From Pseudomonas sp. BMS12 (GTDB lineage Bacteria; Pseudomonadota; Gammaproteobacteria; Pseudomonadales; Pseudomonadaceae), in assembly GCF_001592875.1 (NCBI RefSeq), contig NZ_LSOF01000019.1:62001-126000 (forward strand): a DNA stretch of 64,000 nucleotides, written 5' to 3'. The position numbers and the translations under genes were made by a program. The notes below the pieces were generated by a model. It made no database searches. It saw only the letters and a program-made list of their open reading frames with translations, and was not told the origin of the DNA. Of the stretch, positions 1 through 9,191 are shown in pieces. Positions within the stretch are counted from its first letter, which is position 1. Every line of letters begins with the position of its first letter.

Positions 1-432
1 CGTGCCCGTGAGGACGAGCAGCGTGAGAAGAACCAGGCCGAAACCTACGCCAACGGCGTGGTGCCCGAGGCTCGCGGTCAGGCTCAGCGCATCATCGAGG
101 ACGCCAATGGCTACCGCGATGAAGTCGTGTCGCGCGCCGAGGGTGAAGCGGATCGCTTCAGCAAGCTGCTGACCGAGTACCGCAAGGCTCCGGAAGTCAC
201 TCGCCAGCGTCTGTACCTGGACACCATGCAGGAAGTTTTCGGCAATACCAGCAAGGTGCTGGTGACCGGCAAGGCCGGGCAGAACAATCTGCTCTACCTG
301 CCGCTGGACAAGATGATCGAGTCGCGCCCGGGCGCCTCTGCGCCGGCTGCCTCGAGCAGTGGCAACGATGCCAGTTCGCGCATCATCAAGGACATGCAGC
401 AGCGTGACCTGCGTTCGAGGGAGAGCCGCTGA
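1..432 (+). CDS. hflK: HflK, C-terminal part (gene enters from the left edge)
   Basis: The reading frame is open from base 1 to a TGA at 430-432, giving about 143 C-terminal residues. The visible part is the charged Ala/Glu-rich helical stretch that follows the SPFH/band-7 core of HflK. A low-complexity Ser/Ala tail and a basic end follow. HflK pairs with HflC in a large inner-membrane complex around the FtsH protease and restrains its action on membrane proteins. The identity rests mainly on the next gene: hflC begins inside the stop codon (TGATG, 1-nt overlap), the usual hflKC coupling. The start, transmembrane anchor and SPFH core lie outside the window. Confidence 0.93.
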   Translation, partial: RAREDEQREKNQAETYANGVVPEARGQAQRIIEDANGYRDEVVSRAEGEADRFSKLLTEYRKAPEVTRQRLYLDTMQEVFGNTSKVLVTGKAGQNNLLYLPLDKMIESRPGASAPAASSSGNDASSRIIKDMQQRDLRSRESR

Positions 433-1301
433 TGGGCAACAAGTCTCTGTTTACCCTCATTGTCGGGGTGATTCTGGCCGTAGCGGCCTGGAACAGCCTG
501 TATATCGTCACTCAGACGGAAAAGGCCGTGCTCCTGCAGTTCGGTAAGATTGCCGAAGCCGATGTGCAGCCTGGTCTGCACGTGAAGGTGCCGGTGATGA
601 ACCAGGTGCGTAAGTTCGACGCTCGTCTGCTGACCCTGGAATCGCCGATTCAGCGCGTGCTGACGTTGGAGAAGAAGGCGGTGATGGTCGATGCCTATGC
701 CAAATGGCGTGTGGCCGACGCGCAGCGCTACTACACGGCGACTTCGGGCATTCGGCAGATCGCCGATGACCGTCTGTCCCAGCGCCTGATCACTGCACTG
801 GCCAACCAGTTCGGTACCCGCACCCTGCATGAGGTGGTCTCCGGTGAGCGCGATGCGCTGATGGCGGCCATCACCAAGTCGCTCAACGGCATGGCGCAGA
901 AAGAGCTGGGGATCGAGGTGGTTGATGTGCGGGTCAAGGCCATCGACCTGCCCAAGGAAGTCTACCGCAGCGTGTTCGACCGCATGAGTTCGGAGCGTGA
1001 GCGAGAGGCCCGCGAGCACCGTGCCAAGGGTCGCGAGCTGGCCGAAGGCATTCGTGCCGATGCCGACCGGCAGAAGCGTGTGATCGTGGCCGAGGCCTAC
1101 CGTGAATCCGAAGAAATTCGCGGTGATGGTGATGCCAAGGCAGCAGCCATCTATGCCAAGGCCTATGGCCAGGATCCCGAGTTCTACGCCTTTTACCGTA
1201 GTCTGGGCGCCTATCGCGACAGCTTTGCCAACAAAAGCGATGTGTTGGTTCTGGACCCGGACAGCGAATTTTTCCGCTATCTGCAGCAGTCCAAGCCCTG
1301 A
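432..1301 (+). CDS. hflC: HflC, SPFH-domain modulator of FtsH protease
   Basis: 289 aa. A single N-terminal transmembrane helix (about residues 5-23) is followed by a band-7/SPFH domain. The segment around residues 25-60 (TQTEKAVLLQFGK, then the PGLHVKVPVMNQV stretch) is typical of HflC. The C-terminal half is a long charged helix (EREREAREHRAKGRELAEGIRAD region) ending in the conserved YFRYLQ-like tail. The protein is anchored in the inner membrane with its bulk in the periplasm and forms a ring with HflK. It overlaps hflK by 1 nt, and a rho-independent terminator follows at 1373-1397. Length and features match the family. Confidence 0.96.
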   Translation: MGNKSLFTLIVGVILAVAAWNSLYIVTQTEKAVLLQFGKIAEADVQPGLHVKVPVMNQVRKFDARLLTLESPIQRVLTLEKKAVMVDAYAKWRVADAQRYYTATSGIRQIADDRLSQRLITALANQFGTRTLHEVVSGERDALMAAITKSLNGMAQKELGIEVVDVRVKAIDLPKEVYRSVFDRMSSEREREAREHRAKGRELAEGIRADADRQKRVIVAEAYRESEEIRGDGDAKAAAIYAKAYGQDPEFYAFYRSLGAYRDSFANKSDVLVLDPDSEFFRYLQQSKP

Positions 1302-1372
1302 TGCGAGCACTCCGGCGCGGCCGTTCGGCCGTGTCGGGGTTCCCGTTGGGGAAAACGTGTTATCATGAGTCA

Positions 1373-1397
1373 GCCGGGAAAAAAGCCCGGCTTTTTT
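1373..1397 (+). terminator. Rho-independent terminator after hflC
   Basis: GCCGGG (1373-1378), a 7-nt A-rich loop, CCCGGC (1386-1391), then six T (1392-1397). It lies 72 nt after the hflC stop and closes the hflKC transcript. It overlaps a possible upstream start (1365) of the next gene, which argues for the downstream start at 1413. Confidence 0.85.
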
Positions 1398-1412
1398 GCG
1401 TCTGTGGGAACC

Positions 1413-1598
1413 ATGTGGCAGGAACTAGGCATCGCAATTTGTCTGATGTTGGTGCTGGAAGGCGTCCTGCCCTTCCTCTATCCACGACGTTGGCGTGGTG
1501 CAATCACGCAACTGGCACAGCTGCCCGATCGTCAGCTGCGCCTCATGGGGTTGACCAGCATGCTGCTGGGGACTGCCCTCCTTTATCTGCTTCACTGA
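1413..1598 (+). CDS. DUF2065 (YjeT-like) small membrane protein
   Basis: 61 aa from the ATG at 1413. Two hydrophobic segments (about residues 3-20 and 42-60) flank a short basic loop with the FLYPRRWR and RQLRLMG motifs of DUF2065/YjeT proteins. The family is regularly found between hflC and hisZ or purA in gammaproteobacteria, and its function is unknown. An in-frame ATG at 1365 would add 16 residues (MSQPGKKPGFFASVGT), but that stretch is encoded by the hflC terminator hairpin and its T-run. I therefore prefer the start just before the conserved MWQELG. The Shine-Dalgarno signal at 1413 is weak. Confidence 0.85.
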   Translation: MWQELGIAICLMLVLEGVLPFLYPRRWRGAITQLAQLPDRQLRLMGLTSMLLGTALLYLLH

Positions 1599-1632
1599 AG
1601 GCTGCCGCCCGTACCGAGAGGGGAATGGCGAA

Positions 1633-2820
1633 ATGGCAACGGTAGACCGCTGGCTGCTGCCAGATGGCATCGAAGAAGTACTGCCGCCGGAAGCGGCGCT
1701 GATCGAGATGGCGCGCCGCCAGGTGCTGGACCTGTTCCAGCGCTGGGGCTACGAGTTCGTCGTCACTCCACATATCGAATATCTTGAGTCCCTGCTGACC
1801 GGTGCCGGTCAGGACCTGGATCTGCGCACCTTCAAGGTGACCGATCCGCTGTCTGGCCGGCAGATGGGCTTCCGTGCCGATATCACTCCGCAGGTGGCGC
1901 GCATCGACGCTCACACCCTGCGCCGCGAAGGGCCGAGCCGCCTGTGCTACGCGGGCAGCGTGCTGCACGCCAAGCCGCGCGCGCTGTCCACTTCGCGCAG
2001 CCCGATCCAGCTGGGTGCAGAACTGTATGGTGATGCCAGCCCGGCCAGCGATGTGGAAGTCATCAGCCTGATGCTCGACATGCTCGAACTGGCTCGTGTG
2101 CCGGATGTGCACATGGACCTCGGGCATGTTGGTATCTACCGTGGCCTGGCGCGCGCCGCCGGCCTTTCCGGGGATGCCGAGCAGCAGTTGTTCGATGCTC
2201 TGCAACGCAAGGCAGTCGATGAGGTGGCTGCGCTGACCGAGAATCTGCAGCCGCACCTGGCCAGCATGTTGCGGGCGCTGGTCGAACTGTGTGGCGGTCG
2301 CGAGGTGCTGGACCTGGCCCAGGCCTGCCTGGTCGAGGCGCCGGCAGAGGTGCATGCCGCGCTGGATCAGCTGGTAGCCATCGCCGATCAGCTCGAATTG
2401 CGCTATCCCGAACTGCCTCTGTATTTCGACCTTGGCGAGTTGCGTGGCTACCACTACCACACGGGCGTGGTGTTCGCCGCCTTCGTGCCGGGCGTGGGCC
2501 AGTCCATCGCCCAGGGTGGCCGCTATGACGACGTCGGCGGCAACTTCGGTCGAGCCCGCCCTGCAACCGGTTTCTCCACCGACCTGAAAACCCTGGTCAC
2601 CCTGGGTTCCATGCAGGTTGCAGAGGCAGCTGCCGGTGTCTGGGCACCGGACCATCATGATTTGTACCTGTGGCAGGCCGTACAGCGCCTGCGCCGCGAG
2701 GGTGTGCGCGTGGTTCAGGCACTGCCTGGACAGGATGCCAGTGCGGCGGCAGAGGCCGGTTGCGACCGCCAGCTGCAGCTGCACGAAGGACGTTGGCAAG
2801 TGGCGCCGCTGGCGTCCTGA
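1633..2820 (+). CDS. hisZ: HisZ, ATP phosphoribosyltransferase regulatory subunit
   Basis: 395 aa. It is a histidyl-tRNA-synthetase-like fold without the tRNA-binding end. The class II aaRS motif 2 region (GFRADITPQVARIDAH, near residue 80), a later Arg-rich strand and the AQGGRYDDVG segment are visible. HisZ binds the short form of HisG and is needed for the first step of histidine biosynthesis and its feedback control. It sits between the DUF2065 gene and purA, as in other pseudomonads. A second ATG a few bases upstream is in another frame and ends quickly. Confidence 0.95.
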   Translation: MATVDRWLLPDGIEEVLPPEAALIEMARRQVLDLFQRWGYEFVVTPHIEYLESLLTGAGQDLDLRTFKVTDPLSGRQMGFRADITPQVARIDAHTLRREGPSRLCYAGSVLHAKPRALSTSRSPIQLGAELYGDASPASDVEVISLMLDMLELARVPDVHMDLGHVGIYRGLARAAGLSGDAEQQLFDALQRKAVDEVAALTENLQPHLASMLRALVELCGGREVLDLAQACLVEAPAEVHAALDQLVAIADQLELRYPELPLYFDLGELRGYHYHTGVVFAAFVPGVGQSIAQGGRYDDVGGNFGRARPATGFSTDLKTLVTLGSMQVAEAAAGVWAPDHHDLYLWQAVQRLRREGVRVVQALPGQDASAAAEAGCDRQLQLHEGRWQVAPLAS

Positions 2821-2875
2821 CGAGTATTCCGCCGGCTAGCGCCGGCATCGAGCTTTCCTAGAGAGGACAAGTGTT

Positions 2876-4171
2876 ATGGGTAAGAATGTCGTGGTCCTGG
2901 GCACCCAGTGGGGTGATGAGGGCAAGGGCAAGATCGTCGACCTGCTGACCGAGCAGGCCGCCGCCGTGGTGCGCTACCAGGGTGGTCACAACGCCGGTCA
3001 CACGCTGGTTATCGACGGTGAGAAGACCGTGCTGCACCTGATTCCATCCGGCATTCTGCGCGAGAACGTGCAGTGCCTGATCGGCAATGGTGTGGTGGTT
3101 GCCCCCGACGCCCTGATGCGCGAGATCACCAAGCTGGAAGAGAAGGGTGTACCGGTGCGCGAGCGCCTGCGTATCAGTCCGTCCTGCCCGCTGATCCTGT
3201 CTTATCACGTGGCACTGGACCAGGCGCGCGAGAAGGCCCGTGGCGATGCCAAGATCGGCACCACCGGTCGCGGCATCGGCCCGGCCTATGAGGACAAGGT
3301 TGCTCGTCGCGGTCTGCGCATCGGCGATCTGTTCCACCGTGAGCGCTTCGCTTCCAAGCTGGGCGAGTTGCTGGACTATCACAACTTCGTTCTGACCAAT
3401 TACTACAAAGAGCCGGCGGTCGACTTCCAGACCACTCTGGACGAGTGCATGGCCTTCGCCGCGCTGCTGCGCCCGATGATGACCGACGTGACTGCCGACC
3501 TGCACGAGCTGCGTCGCGCCGGCAAGGACATCATGTTCGAAGGTGCCCAGGGCTCGCTGCTGGACATCGACCACGGTACCTACCCCTACGTCACCAGCTC
3601 CAACACCACCGCTGGTGGTACCGCCACGGGCTCCGGCTTCGGCCCGCTGTACCTGGATTACATCCTCGGTATCACCAAGGCCTACACCACGCGCGTCGGT
3701 TCCGGTCCGTTCCCGACCGAGCTGTTCGATGAAACCGGTGCCTTCCTGGCCAAGCGTGGGCATGAGTTCGGTTCCACCACCGGTCGCGCCCGCCGTTGCG
3801 GCTGGTTCGATGCCGTGATCCTGCGTCGTGCCATCGAGATCAACAGTATTTCCGGTCTGTGCCTGACCAAGCTGGACGTGCTGGATGGCCTGGAAACCAT
3901 CAATATCTGCACGGGCTACAAGGATGCCGCCGGCAACCTGCTGGTCGATGCGCCGACCGATGCCGACAGCTATATCGGCCTGCAGCCGGTATACGAGGAG
4001 ATGCCTGGCTGGAGTGAGTCCACGCTCGGTGCCAAGAGCCTGGAAGAGCTGCCGGTCAACGCCCGCAACTACATCAAACGTGTGGAAGAACTGGTCGGCG
4101 CGCCGATCGACATCATCTCCACCGGCCCGGATCGCAACGAAACCATCGTGCTGCGTCACCCGTTCGGCTGA
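2876..4171 (+). CDS. purA: Adenylosuccinate synthetase
   Basis: 431 aa, the usual bacterial length. It makes adenylosuccinate from IMP, aspartate and GTP, the committed step to AMP. The N-terminal GTQWGDEGKGK P-loop and catalytic Asp (about residues 11-21), the GGHNAGHT loop with the catalytic His, the GTTGRGIGPAYEDK segment and the IDHGTYPYVTSSN region are all present. A good Shine-Dalgarno (GAGAGGACAAG) precedes the ATG. A bidirectional terminator follows 14 nt after the stop. Confidence 0.97.
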   Translation: MGKNVVVLGTQWGDEGKGKIVDLLTEQAAAVVRYQGGHNAGHTLVIDGEKTVLHLIPSGILRENVQCLIGNGVVVAPDALMREITKLEEKGVPVRERLRISPSCPLILSYHVALDQAREKARGDAKIGTTGRGIGPAYEDKVARRGLRIGDLFHRERFASKLGELLDYHNFVLTNYYKEPAVDFQTTLDECMAFAALLRPMMTDVTADLHELRRAGKDIMFEGAQGSLLDIDHGTYPYVTSSNTTAGGTATGSGFGPLYLDYILGITKAYTTRVGSGPFPTELFDETGAFLAKRGHEFGSTTGRARRCGWFDAVILRRAIEINSISGLCLTKLDVLDGLETINICTGYKDAAGNLLVDAPTDADSYIGLQPVYEEMPGWSESTLGAKSLEELPVNARNYIKRVEELVGAPIDIISTGPDRNETIVLRHPFG

Positions 4172-4184
4172 TGCTGTAGTAATG

Positions 4185-4211
4185 AAAAAGGCCGCTGATG
4201 CGGCCTTTTTT
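4185..4211. terminator. Bidirectional rho-independent terminator between purA and the FadL-like gene
   Basis: AAAAAGGCCGC-tgat-GCGGCCTTTTTT. A T-run follows the GC stem on both strands, so it can end purA on the plus strand and the convergent porin gene on the minus strand. Confidence 0.9.
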
Positions 4212-4228
4212 GTGCCTGGCGTCTGCGT

Positions 4229-5518
4229 TCAGAAGCGCCAGACAGCGCCCCCGCCGAGGATATGCAGGGCGCTGTTGTCGTAGCTGCCGGACAGGCTGTC
4301 GCCGGAGCGTTTCTTGGTCTGGCTGATCTCCATATCGCCCAGCCAGACCAGGGTGTAGGCCAGGTGCAGATCGAAGCCTTCATCCACGGCGTAGTTGATG
4401 CCGGTGGCCAGCCGCCAGGTCTCGCTCATCGGGTTGTCCGCCGTGCGGTCATCGTCATCGACGGCCGAGCTGTCGTAACCCAGGCCCATGCTCCAACGCA
4501 GCTGGCGGGTGGCCTGATACTGGGTGCCGAGGGAGGCATGCCAGGTGTCCTTGTACTGGCGGTCGACACTGGTATCGGTGTTGGCCAGGTCCGCGTCCAC
4601 TTCCACACCGAACTTGCCGAATTCGCTCCAGTCCTGCCAGCCGAGGCTACCCAGCAGCTTCCATTGTGGGTCTAGGTCATAGGCCAGGCTGAGTACGGCG
4701 GTCTGCGGCACCGTCACGTCGATCTCGAGGCCGTCGGGATTGGCACGGCGTAGCGCCAGGTTCAGCAGCGGGTTGTTGATGTTGTCGAGGCTGGCCTTGT
4801 CGTCGAACTCCAGGTCGACCTTGCTGGTGTAGGCGAGGCCGATACGGGTGCGCTCGTTGAGGCGGTAGAGCGCGCCGATATTGAAGCCGAGGCCGACATC
4901 GGTGTCCTTGTACTCCAGTTGGCCGTCCTCGCGGTCCGCCAGGCCCAGCAGGTTGTTGTTGATCGCCACCTCGGTGCGGAAGTAGCCGTACATCAGACGC
5001 GGGCCGAAGCCGATGGAGAGGTCGTCATTGACCTTGTAGGCATAGGTCGGCTGCAGCGACAGGCCGAGAATGGCCGACTCCTGGGTGAAGTAGCGGCCGG
5101 CCCAGTCGTCGTCGTAGTCCACGGCCAGGCCGAAATTGCCGTACATCCCGAAGCCGATGCTGGCTCGCTCGTTGAGTCGGTGGCTGATGAAGAAGCTGCT
5201 GCCGGGCAGGTATTTGAGGATGTTGCCACCTTCGTTGCCGGAGAAGTCATTGTTGCCATCGCGGGAGAAGCTGATGTCGCCAAGAATCACCTGGGCATTG
5301 AGCGCCACCTGGGTGCCGGGCAGTTCCATGATGCCCGCGGGGTTGTTCATCAGTACGCTGGGGTCGCTGGCCAGCGCGGCCGCCCCGGCATTGGCCAGGC
5401 CGGAGCCTTCGTTGCCGGCTTCGTAGATCATGATGCCGCCGGCCCAGAGCTGGCCGGATGCTATTAGCAGAGGTGCCGCGCAGAGAATGCGTCGGTTTGG
5501 GCGGTAGTGTCCCGGCAT
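4229..5518 (-). CDS. FadL/OmpP1-family outer-membrane transport protein
   Basis: 429 aa from the ATG at 5518. This start has GGAG at good spacing; a GTG at 5527 is in frame but lies within that signal. A signal peptide (about residues 1-27, ending LWA) is followed by an AGG...YEAGNEGSGLANAG segment and the SVLMNNPAGI motif of the FadL plug. Alternating beta-strands follow, and the protein ends in VWRF with the terminal aromatic of outer-membrane barrels. FadL proteins pass long-chain fatty acids or other hydrophobic compounds. The substrate cannot be read from the sequence. It is convergent with purA. Confidence 0.88.
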   Translation of the reverse strand: MPGHYRPNRRILCAAPLLIASGQLWAGGIMIYEAGNEGSGLANAGAAALASDPSVLMNNPAGIMELPGTQVALNAQVILGDISFSRDGNNDFSGNEGGNILKYLPGSSFFISHRLNERASIGFGMYGNFGLAVDYDDDWAGRYFTQESAILGLSLQPTYAYKVNDDLSIGFGPRLMYGYFRTEVAINNNLLGLADREDGQLEYKDTDVGLGFNIGALYRLNERTRIGLAYTSKVDLEFDDKASLDNINNPLLNLALRRANPDGLEIDVTVPQTAVLSLAYDLDPQWKLLGSLGWQDWSEFGKFGVEVDADLANTDTSVDRQYKDTWHASLGTQYQATRQLRWSMGLGYDSSAVDDDDRTADNPMSETWRLATGINYAVDEGFDLHLAYTLVWLGDMEISQTKKRSGDSLSGSYDNSALHILGGGAVWRF

Positions 5519-5737
5519 GTTGAGCACTCCTTGTGGTGCATGCGGTTGATACGGCTCAGCGAGGCATCAGTGCTTGGATGGGCCCCCCAAGAAAAGTAGC
5601 AGGCGTTCACCAGAAAGCCTTCTCATCCACACCGCAGGCCAGGGCCGTTCGACTCGGGCAGATCGCTAGCCAGGCCCGTCGCCATGCGTGTTGTCCGAGC
5701 TGCGCTACTCTTGAGATTCAGCTGTGCAATGGAGTGT

Positions 5738-5758
5738 CACAGGGCGCTAGCCCCTGTG
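5738..5758. promoter_or_regulatory. Perfect dyad upstream of the MscS-like gene
   Basis: CACAGGG-cgctagc-CCCTGTG has 7-bp arms around a GCTAGC centre. It ends 34 bp before the putative start at 5793, in the 274-bp gap between the divergent FadL-like and MscS-like genes. There is no T-run, so it resembles an operator or RNA hairpin more than a terminator. No other recognisable element was seen in this gap. Confidence 0.3.
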
Positions 5759-5792
5759 CAGATAAGGCTCGCAAACCTCTGGGGTAAGTGTC

Positions 5793-7427
5793 ATGGGGAG
5801 TCGGATGTGTACATGGGGTGCCCTGGCAATGGGCATATTCTGGTCGGCATTGACCTTGGCGGCAGACACGACTGAGACGGCAGAGCAGAAGGCCGCTGCA
5901 GCGCCACCGGCGGAGGCTGCGGAGCTGAAGATCGCCAACCGTAGCGTAATTGTTTTTCGCGGCACCTTGCTGGGCGAGACGCCGGAACTGCGGTCGCGGC
6001 GCGCGCGAGCTGTGATAGACGAGGCGCTGGCAGGGGATGAGGACCTGCAGGTCAGTATCGACCCGATCCAGAAGAGTTATCTGGTGCTGCTGGGCTACCG
6101 ACGTGCCTTCATCGTCACGCCGCAGGACCTCGAGGCTGGCAAGAATTCGGTGCGCGAGGCGGCGGAAGCGGCCGCCGAGAACCTGCGCCTGGTCGTGATG
6201 GAAAACGGCGAGGCGCGCAATGTGCGCTTCCTGCTCAAGGCTGCCGGCTTCTCGGCAGTGGCTACCTTGCTCTTTATCGGTCTGTTGCGAGCAGTGCGCT
6301 TCGTCCGGCGCAAACTGCTCGATCTGATTCCCAAGGTGATGCAGCGTCACACCCACCTGCTTCAGGTGGGGCATACGCAGATCATCGACATGCAGAACCT
6401 CTACTACTTGGTCGATCGCCTGCTGTGGCTGTTGTACTGGGCGCTGGTGCTGCTGTTCAGCTACCAGTGGTTGAGCTTCGTGCTGTCGCAGTTCCCCTAT
6501 ACCCGACCCTGGGGCGAGAGCCTCAATATCCACCTGCTGCAGATGGCGCGCTATCTGCTTGATGGCATTCTCGGCGCCATGCCGGGTCTGGCCGTGGCCG
6601 TGGCGATCTTCTTCATCGCCCGTGGCATCAGCGACTTCATGCGCAGCCTGCTCAAGCGCATGGCGCGCCCGGGCACCATCAGCTGGCTGAGCCACGAAAC
6701 GCTGCAGCCGACCACCCGTCTTACCTCGCTGGCCATCTGGCTGTTCGCCCTGGCCATGGCCTATCCCTATTTGCCGGGGGCCGGTACCGAGGCATTCAAG
6801 GGGCTCTCGGTGCTGATCGGCCTGATGATTTCGCTGGGTGCGTCCAGCGTGGTCGGCCAGGCCGCGGCGGGCTTGATCCTGACCTACTCGCGCACCCTGC
6901 GGCCCGGCGAGTTCGTCCAGGTGGGCGGCCATGAGGGGACGGTGACCGAGATGGGCATGTTCACCACCACCATCCGTACCGGGCTTGGCGAGATGCTGAC
7001 CATTCCAAACTCGATGATCACCGGCTCGGTAACCAAGAACTACTCGCGTACCGTCAGCGGTGAGGGTTACGTGGTGGATACGGTGGTCACCATCGGCTAC
7101 GACACGCCCTGGCGCCAGGTGGAGGCCATGCTGCTGGAAGCTGCACGCCGAACCGAAGGAATCCTGGCCAATCCGGCGCCGCAGGTGTTCCAGACCGCAC
7201 TGTCGGACTTCTACCCGGAGTACCGTCTGGTCGCACAGGCCGTGCCCAGCATGCCGCGTCCGCGCGCCGAACTGCTAAGCGTGCTGCACGCCAACATTCA
7301 GGACGTGTTCAACGAATACGGCGTACAGATCATGTCGCCGCATTACCTGGGCGATCCGCAGAGCGACAAGCTGGTGCCGCGCGAGAAGTGGTACGCCGCC
7401 CCTGCCAAGGAGTCACCGGATAGCTAG
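5793..7427 (+). CDS. MscS-family mechanosensitive channel with periplasmic N-terminal domain
   Basis: 544 aa. A signal peptide (about residues 1-24, ending LTLAAD) is followed by about 120 residues of periplasmic domain. Several transmembrane helices (roughly 145-165, 205-235, 255-285, 310-345) precede the MscS pore and beta domains. The GASSVVGQAAAGLILTYSRTLRPGEFVQVGGHEGTV stretch around residues 350-385 holds the MscS core signature and the start of the Sm-like domain; the LTIPNSMI motif follows. The family relieves turgor under hypo-osmotic shock, though long members may have other gating cues. An ATG at 5805 is an alternative start with a closer GGAG. The downstream antiporter gene begins 65 bases later and may be co-transcribed. 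Confidence 0.88.
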   Translation: MGSRMCTWGALAMGIFWSALTLAADTTETAEQKAAAAPPAEAAELKIANRSVIVFRGTLLGETPELRSRRARAVIDEALAGDEDLQVSIDPIQKSYLVLLGYRRAFIVTPQDLEAGKNSVREAAEAAAENLRLVVMENGEARNVRFLLKAAGFSAVATLLFIGLLRAVRFVRRKLLDLIPKVMQRHTHLLQVGHTQIIDMQNLYYLVDRLLWLLYWALVLLFSYQWLSFVLSQFPYTRPWGESLNIHLLQMARYLLDGILGAMPGLAVAVAIFFIARGISDFMRSLLKRMARPGTISWLSHETLQPTTRLTSLAIWLFALAMAYPYLPGAGTEAFKGLSVLIGLMISLGASSVVGQAAAGLILTYSRTLRPGEFVQVGGHEGTVTEMGMFTTTIRTGLGEMLTIPNSMITGSVTKNYSRTVSGEGYVVDTVVTIGYDTPWRQVEAMLLEAARRTEGILANPAPQVFQTALSDFYPEYRLVAQAVPSMPRPRAELLSVLHANIQDVFNEYGVQIMSPHYLGDPQSDKLVPREKWYAAPAKESPDS

Positions 7428-7491
7428 AGCGGTGCAGGAAGGGTCGATCAGCGTCATTCAGGCACAAGGTGCCGACGATAGGGAGTAGTCA

Positions 7492-9180
7492 ATGTTCGAG
7501 TTCATTTTCGACGTGCTGCGGGCAACCCCGGAAATTGCCGTATTCCTGGCCATTTCCCTGGGCGTACTGATCGGTCGCCTGCACCTGGGCAGCTTCCACC
7601 TGGGCTCGGTGGCGGGTGCGCTGCTGATGGGGCTGCTGATCGGCCAGATCGGTCTGGAGGTGCCGCATGTGCTCAAGTCGGTGTTCTTCGTGCTGTTCAT
7701 CTACGCTATCGGCTTCAAGAGCGGGCCGGAGTTCTTCGGCAGCCTCAACCGCGGCACCCTGAAACTGGTCGTGTTGTCGGTGGTGCTCTGTGCCACGGCC
7801 CTGGGCAGCATCCTGTTGATGTTCTGGATATACCGCTTCGATGCCGGCTTTACCGCCGGGCTGGGGGCCGGGGCGTTGACCGACACGGCGATCATGGGCA
7901 CCGCCAGCAGTGCCATCAGTCATCTGGACATCAGCAGCGCGGCCAAGGCCGAGCTCAACAGCCACATGGCCATTGCCTATGCCATCACCTACCTGTTCGG
8001 CACCATCGGGCTGATCGTCTTCGTCGGAAGCGTGGCACCCAAGTTGCTCGGTATCGATGTGCGCAGCTCGGCTCGCGAGCTGGAGCTGGAGCTGGGCATC
8101 GCCAAGGCCGAGGATGCCATCACCGTGCCCTACACCCGGATCGTGGTGCGAGCGCATAGGGTGCAGGACGGGCATTCGGCAGCAGGCCAGACCATTGCCG
8201 CGGTGGAGGCCCTGCATCCGGCCTTCAGCGTCGAGCGCGTGGTGCGCGATGGGCAGGTGCTGGAGCGCGATACGGCCCTGGTACTGCTCGATGGCGACAT
8301 CCTGGGGGTCTATGCCCTGCGTGAGGCGGTCGGCGAGCTGGCTGGCTGGATCGGCGCGGAAGTCGATCATCCGGAGTCGATGTCATTCCCGACCCGAGAA
8401 GCCGAAATCGTGCTGACCAGCAAGGAGTTCGTCGGACACACCATTCACCAGATCAAGTCGCAGCTGGTCGGTGTCGAGCGCATGGGCTGCTTCGTGCGCA
8501 GCATCACCCGCCAGGGGCTGGATCTGCCGTTGCTGCCCGACACCGTGCTGCGTCGGGGTGACGTGATTTCGCTGGCAGGCCGTACCGTCAGCGTCGAGGG
8601 GCTGGCTGCGCGCCTGGGGCGGACTCGCAAGAAGAACTACCGAACCGATATCGCCGTGCATGCCATGGGCATGGCCCTGGGTTCGTTGCTGGGGCTGGTC
8701 TCGACCCATGTCGGCATGATTCCGGTGGAGCTGGGGATCGGTGGCGGCGTACTGGTGGTGGCGCTGGTGATCGGCTGGCTCAATTCGCGTCACCCCGAAC
8801 TTGGCGCCATGCCGCCCGCCGCGCAATGGGCCTTCTCCGAGTTCGGTCTGACCGCCTTCGGTGCGGTGGTGGGTCTGCTGGCCGGCCCGGCGGCGATCAC
8901 TGCCATGGCGGAGCACGGCGTGGCGATACTGGTTTCCGGCGTGGTGGTGACGCTCTTGCCGCCGCTGGTGACGCTGTACTTCGGGCGTTACATCCTGCGC
9001 CTGCATCCCATGATCCTGCTCGGCGCCCTGGCCGGGGCGCAGACCGAGGCGGCATCGATGAACAAGATCATCGACCAGTCCGGCAGCAACACCCCGGTGA
9101 TCGGCTTCACCGTCTGCTACGCCATCTCCAATGTGCTATTGGCGGTCTGTGGGCCGGTGATCATCGCGCTCACGGCCTGA
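7492..9180 (+). CDS. AspT/YidE/YbjL-family putative antiporter
   Basis: 562 aa. It has the two-fold layout of the aspartate:alanine exchanger family. Five N-terminal transmembrane helices (residues 1-190) lead to a long cytoplasmic insert with two RCK_C/TrkA_C-like domains (about 205-285 and 300-380). A second membrane repeat (about 395-560) contains the GA..GAQTEAASMN..I signature. The internal repeats carry the expected small-residue motifs (GAGALTDTAIMGTASSAI in repeat 1). Characterised homologues swap dicarboxylic amino acids or succinate. The substrate here is unknown. A strong GGGAG Shine-Dalgarno supports the ATG. Confidence 0.85.
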   Translation: MFEFIFDVLRATPEIAVFLAISLGVLIGRLHLGSFHLGSVAGALLMGLLIGQIGLEVPHVLKSVFFVLFIYAIGFKSGPEFFGSLNRGTLKLVVLSVVLCATALGSILLMFWIYRFDAGFTAGLGAGALTDTAIMGTASSAISHLDISSAAKAELNSHMAIAYAITYLFGTIGLIVFVGSVAPKLLGIDVRSSARELELELGIAKAEDAITVPYTRIVVRAHRVQDGHSAAGQTIAAVEALHPAFSVERVVRDGQVLERDTALVLLDGDILGVYALREAVGELAGWIGAEVDHPESMSFPTREAEIVLTSKEFVGHTIHQIKSQLVGVERMGCFVRSITRQGLDLPLLPDTVLRRGDVISLAGRTVSVEGLAARLGRTRKKNYRTDIAVHAMGMALGSLLGLVSTHVGMIPVELGIGGGVLVVALVIGWLNSRHPELGAMPPAAQWAFSEFGLTAFGAVVGLLAGPAAITAMAEHGVAILVSGVVVTLLPPLVTLYFGRYILRLHPMILLGALAGAQTEAASMNKIIDQSGSNTPVIGFTVCYAISNVLLAVCGPVIIALTA

Positions 9181-9191
9181 ATCGCAGGCAA

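Noticed and set aside
5643..5664. A tRNA T-arm-like GTTCGACTC in the FadL-MscS gap.
   Set aside because: The T-stem has a mismatch and no matching acceptor, D or anticodon arms could be found upstream, so it is not a tRNA.
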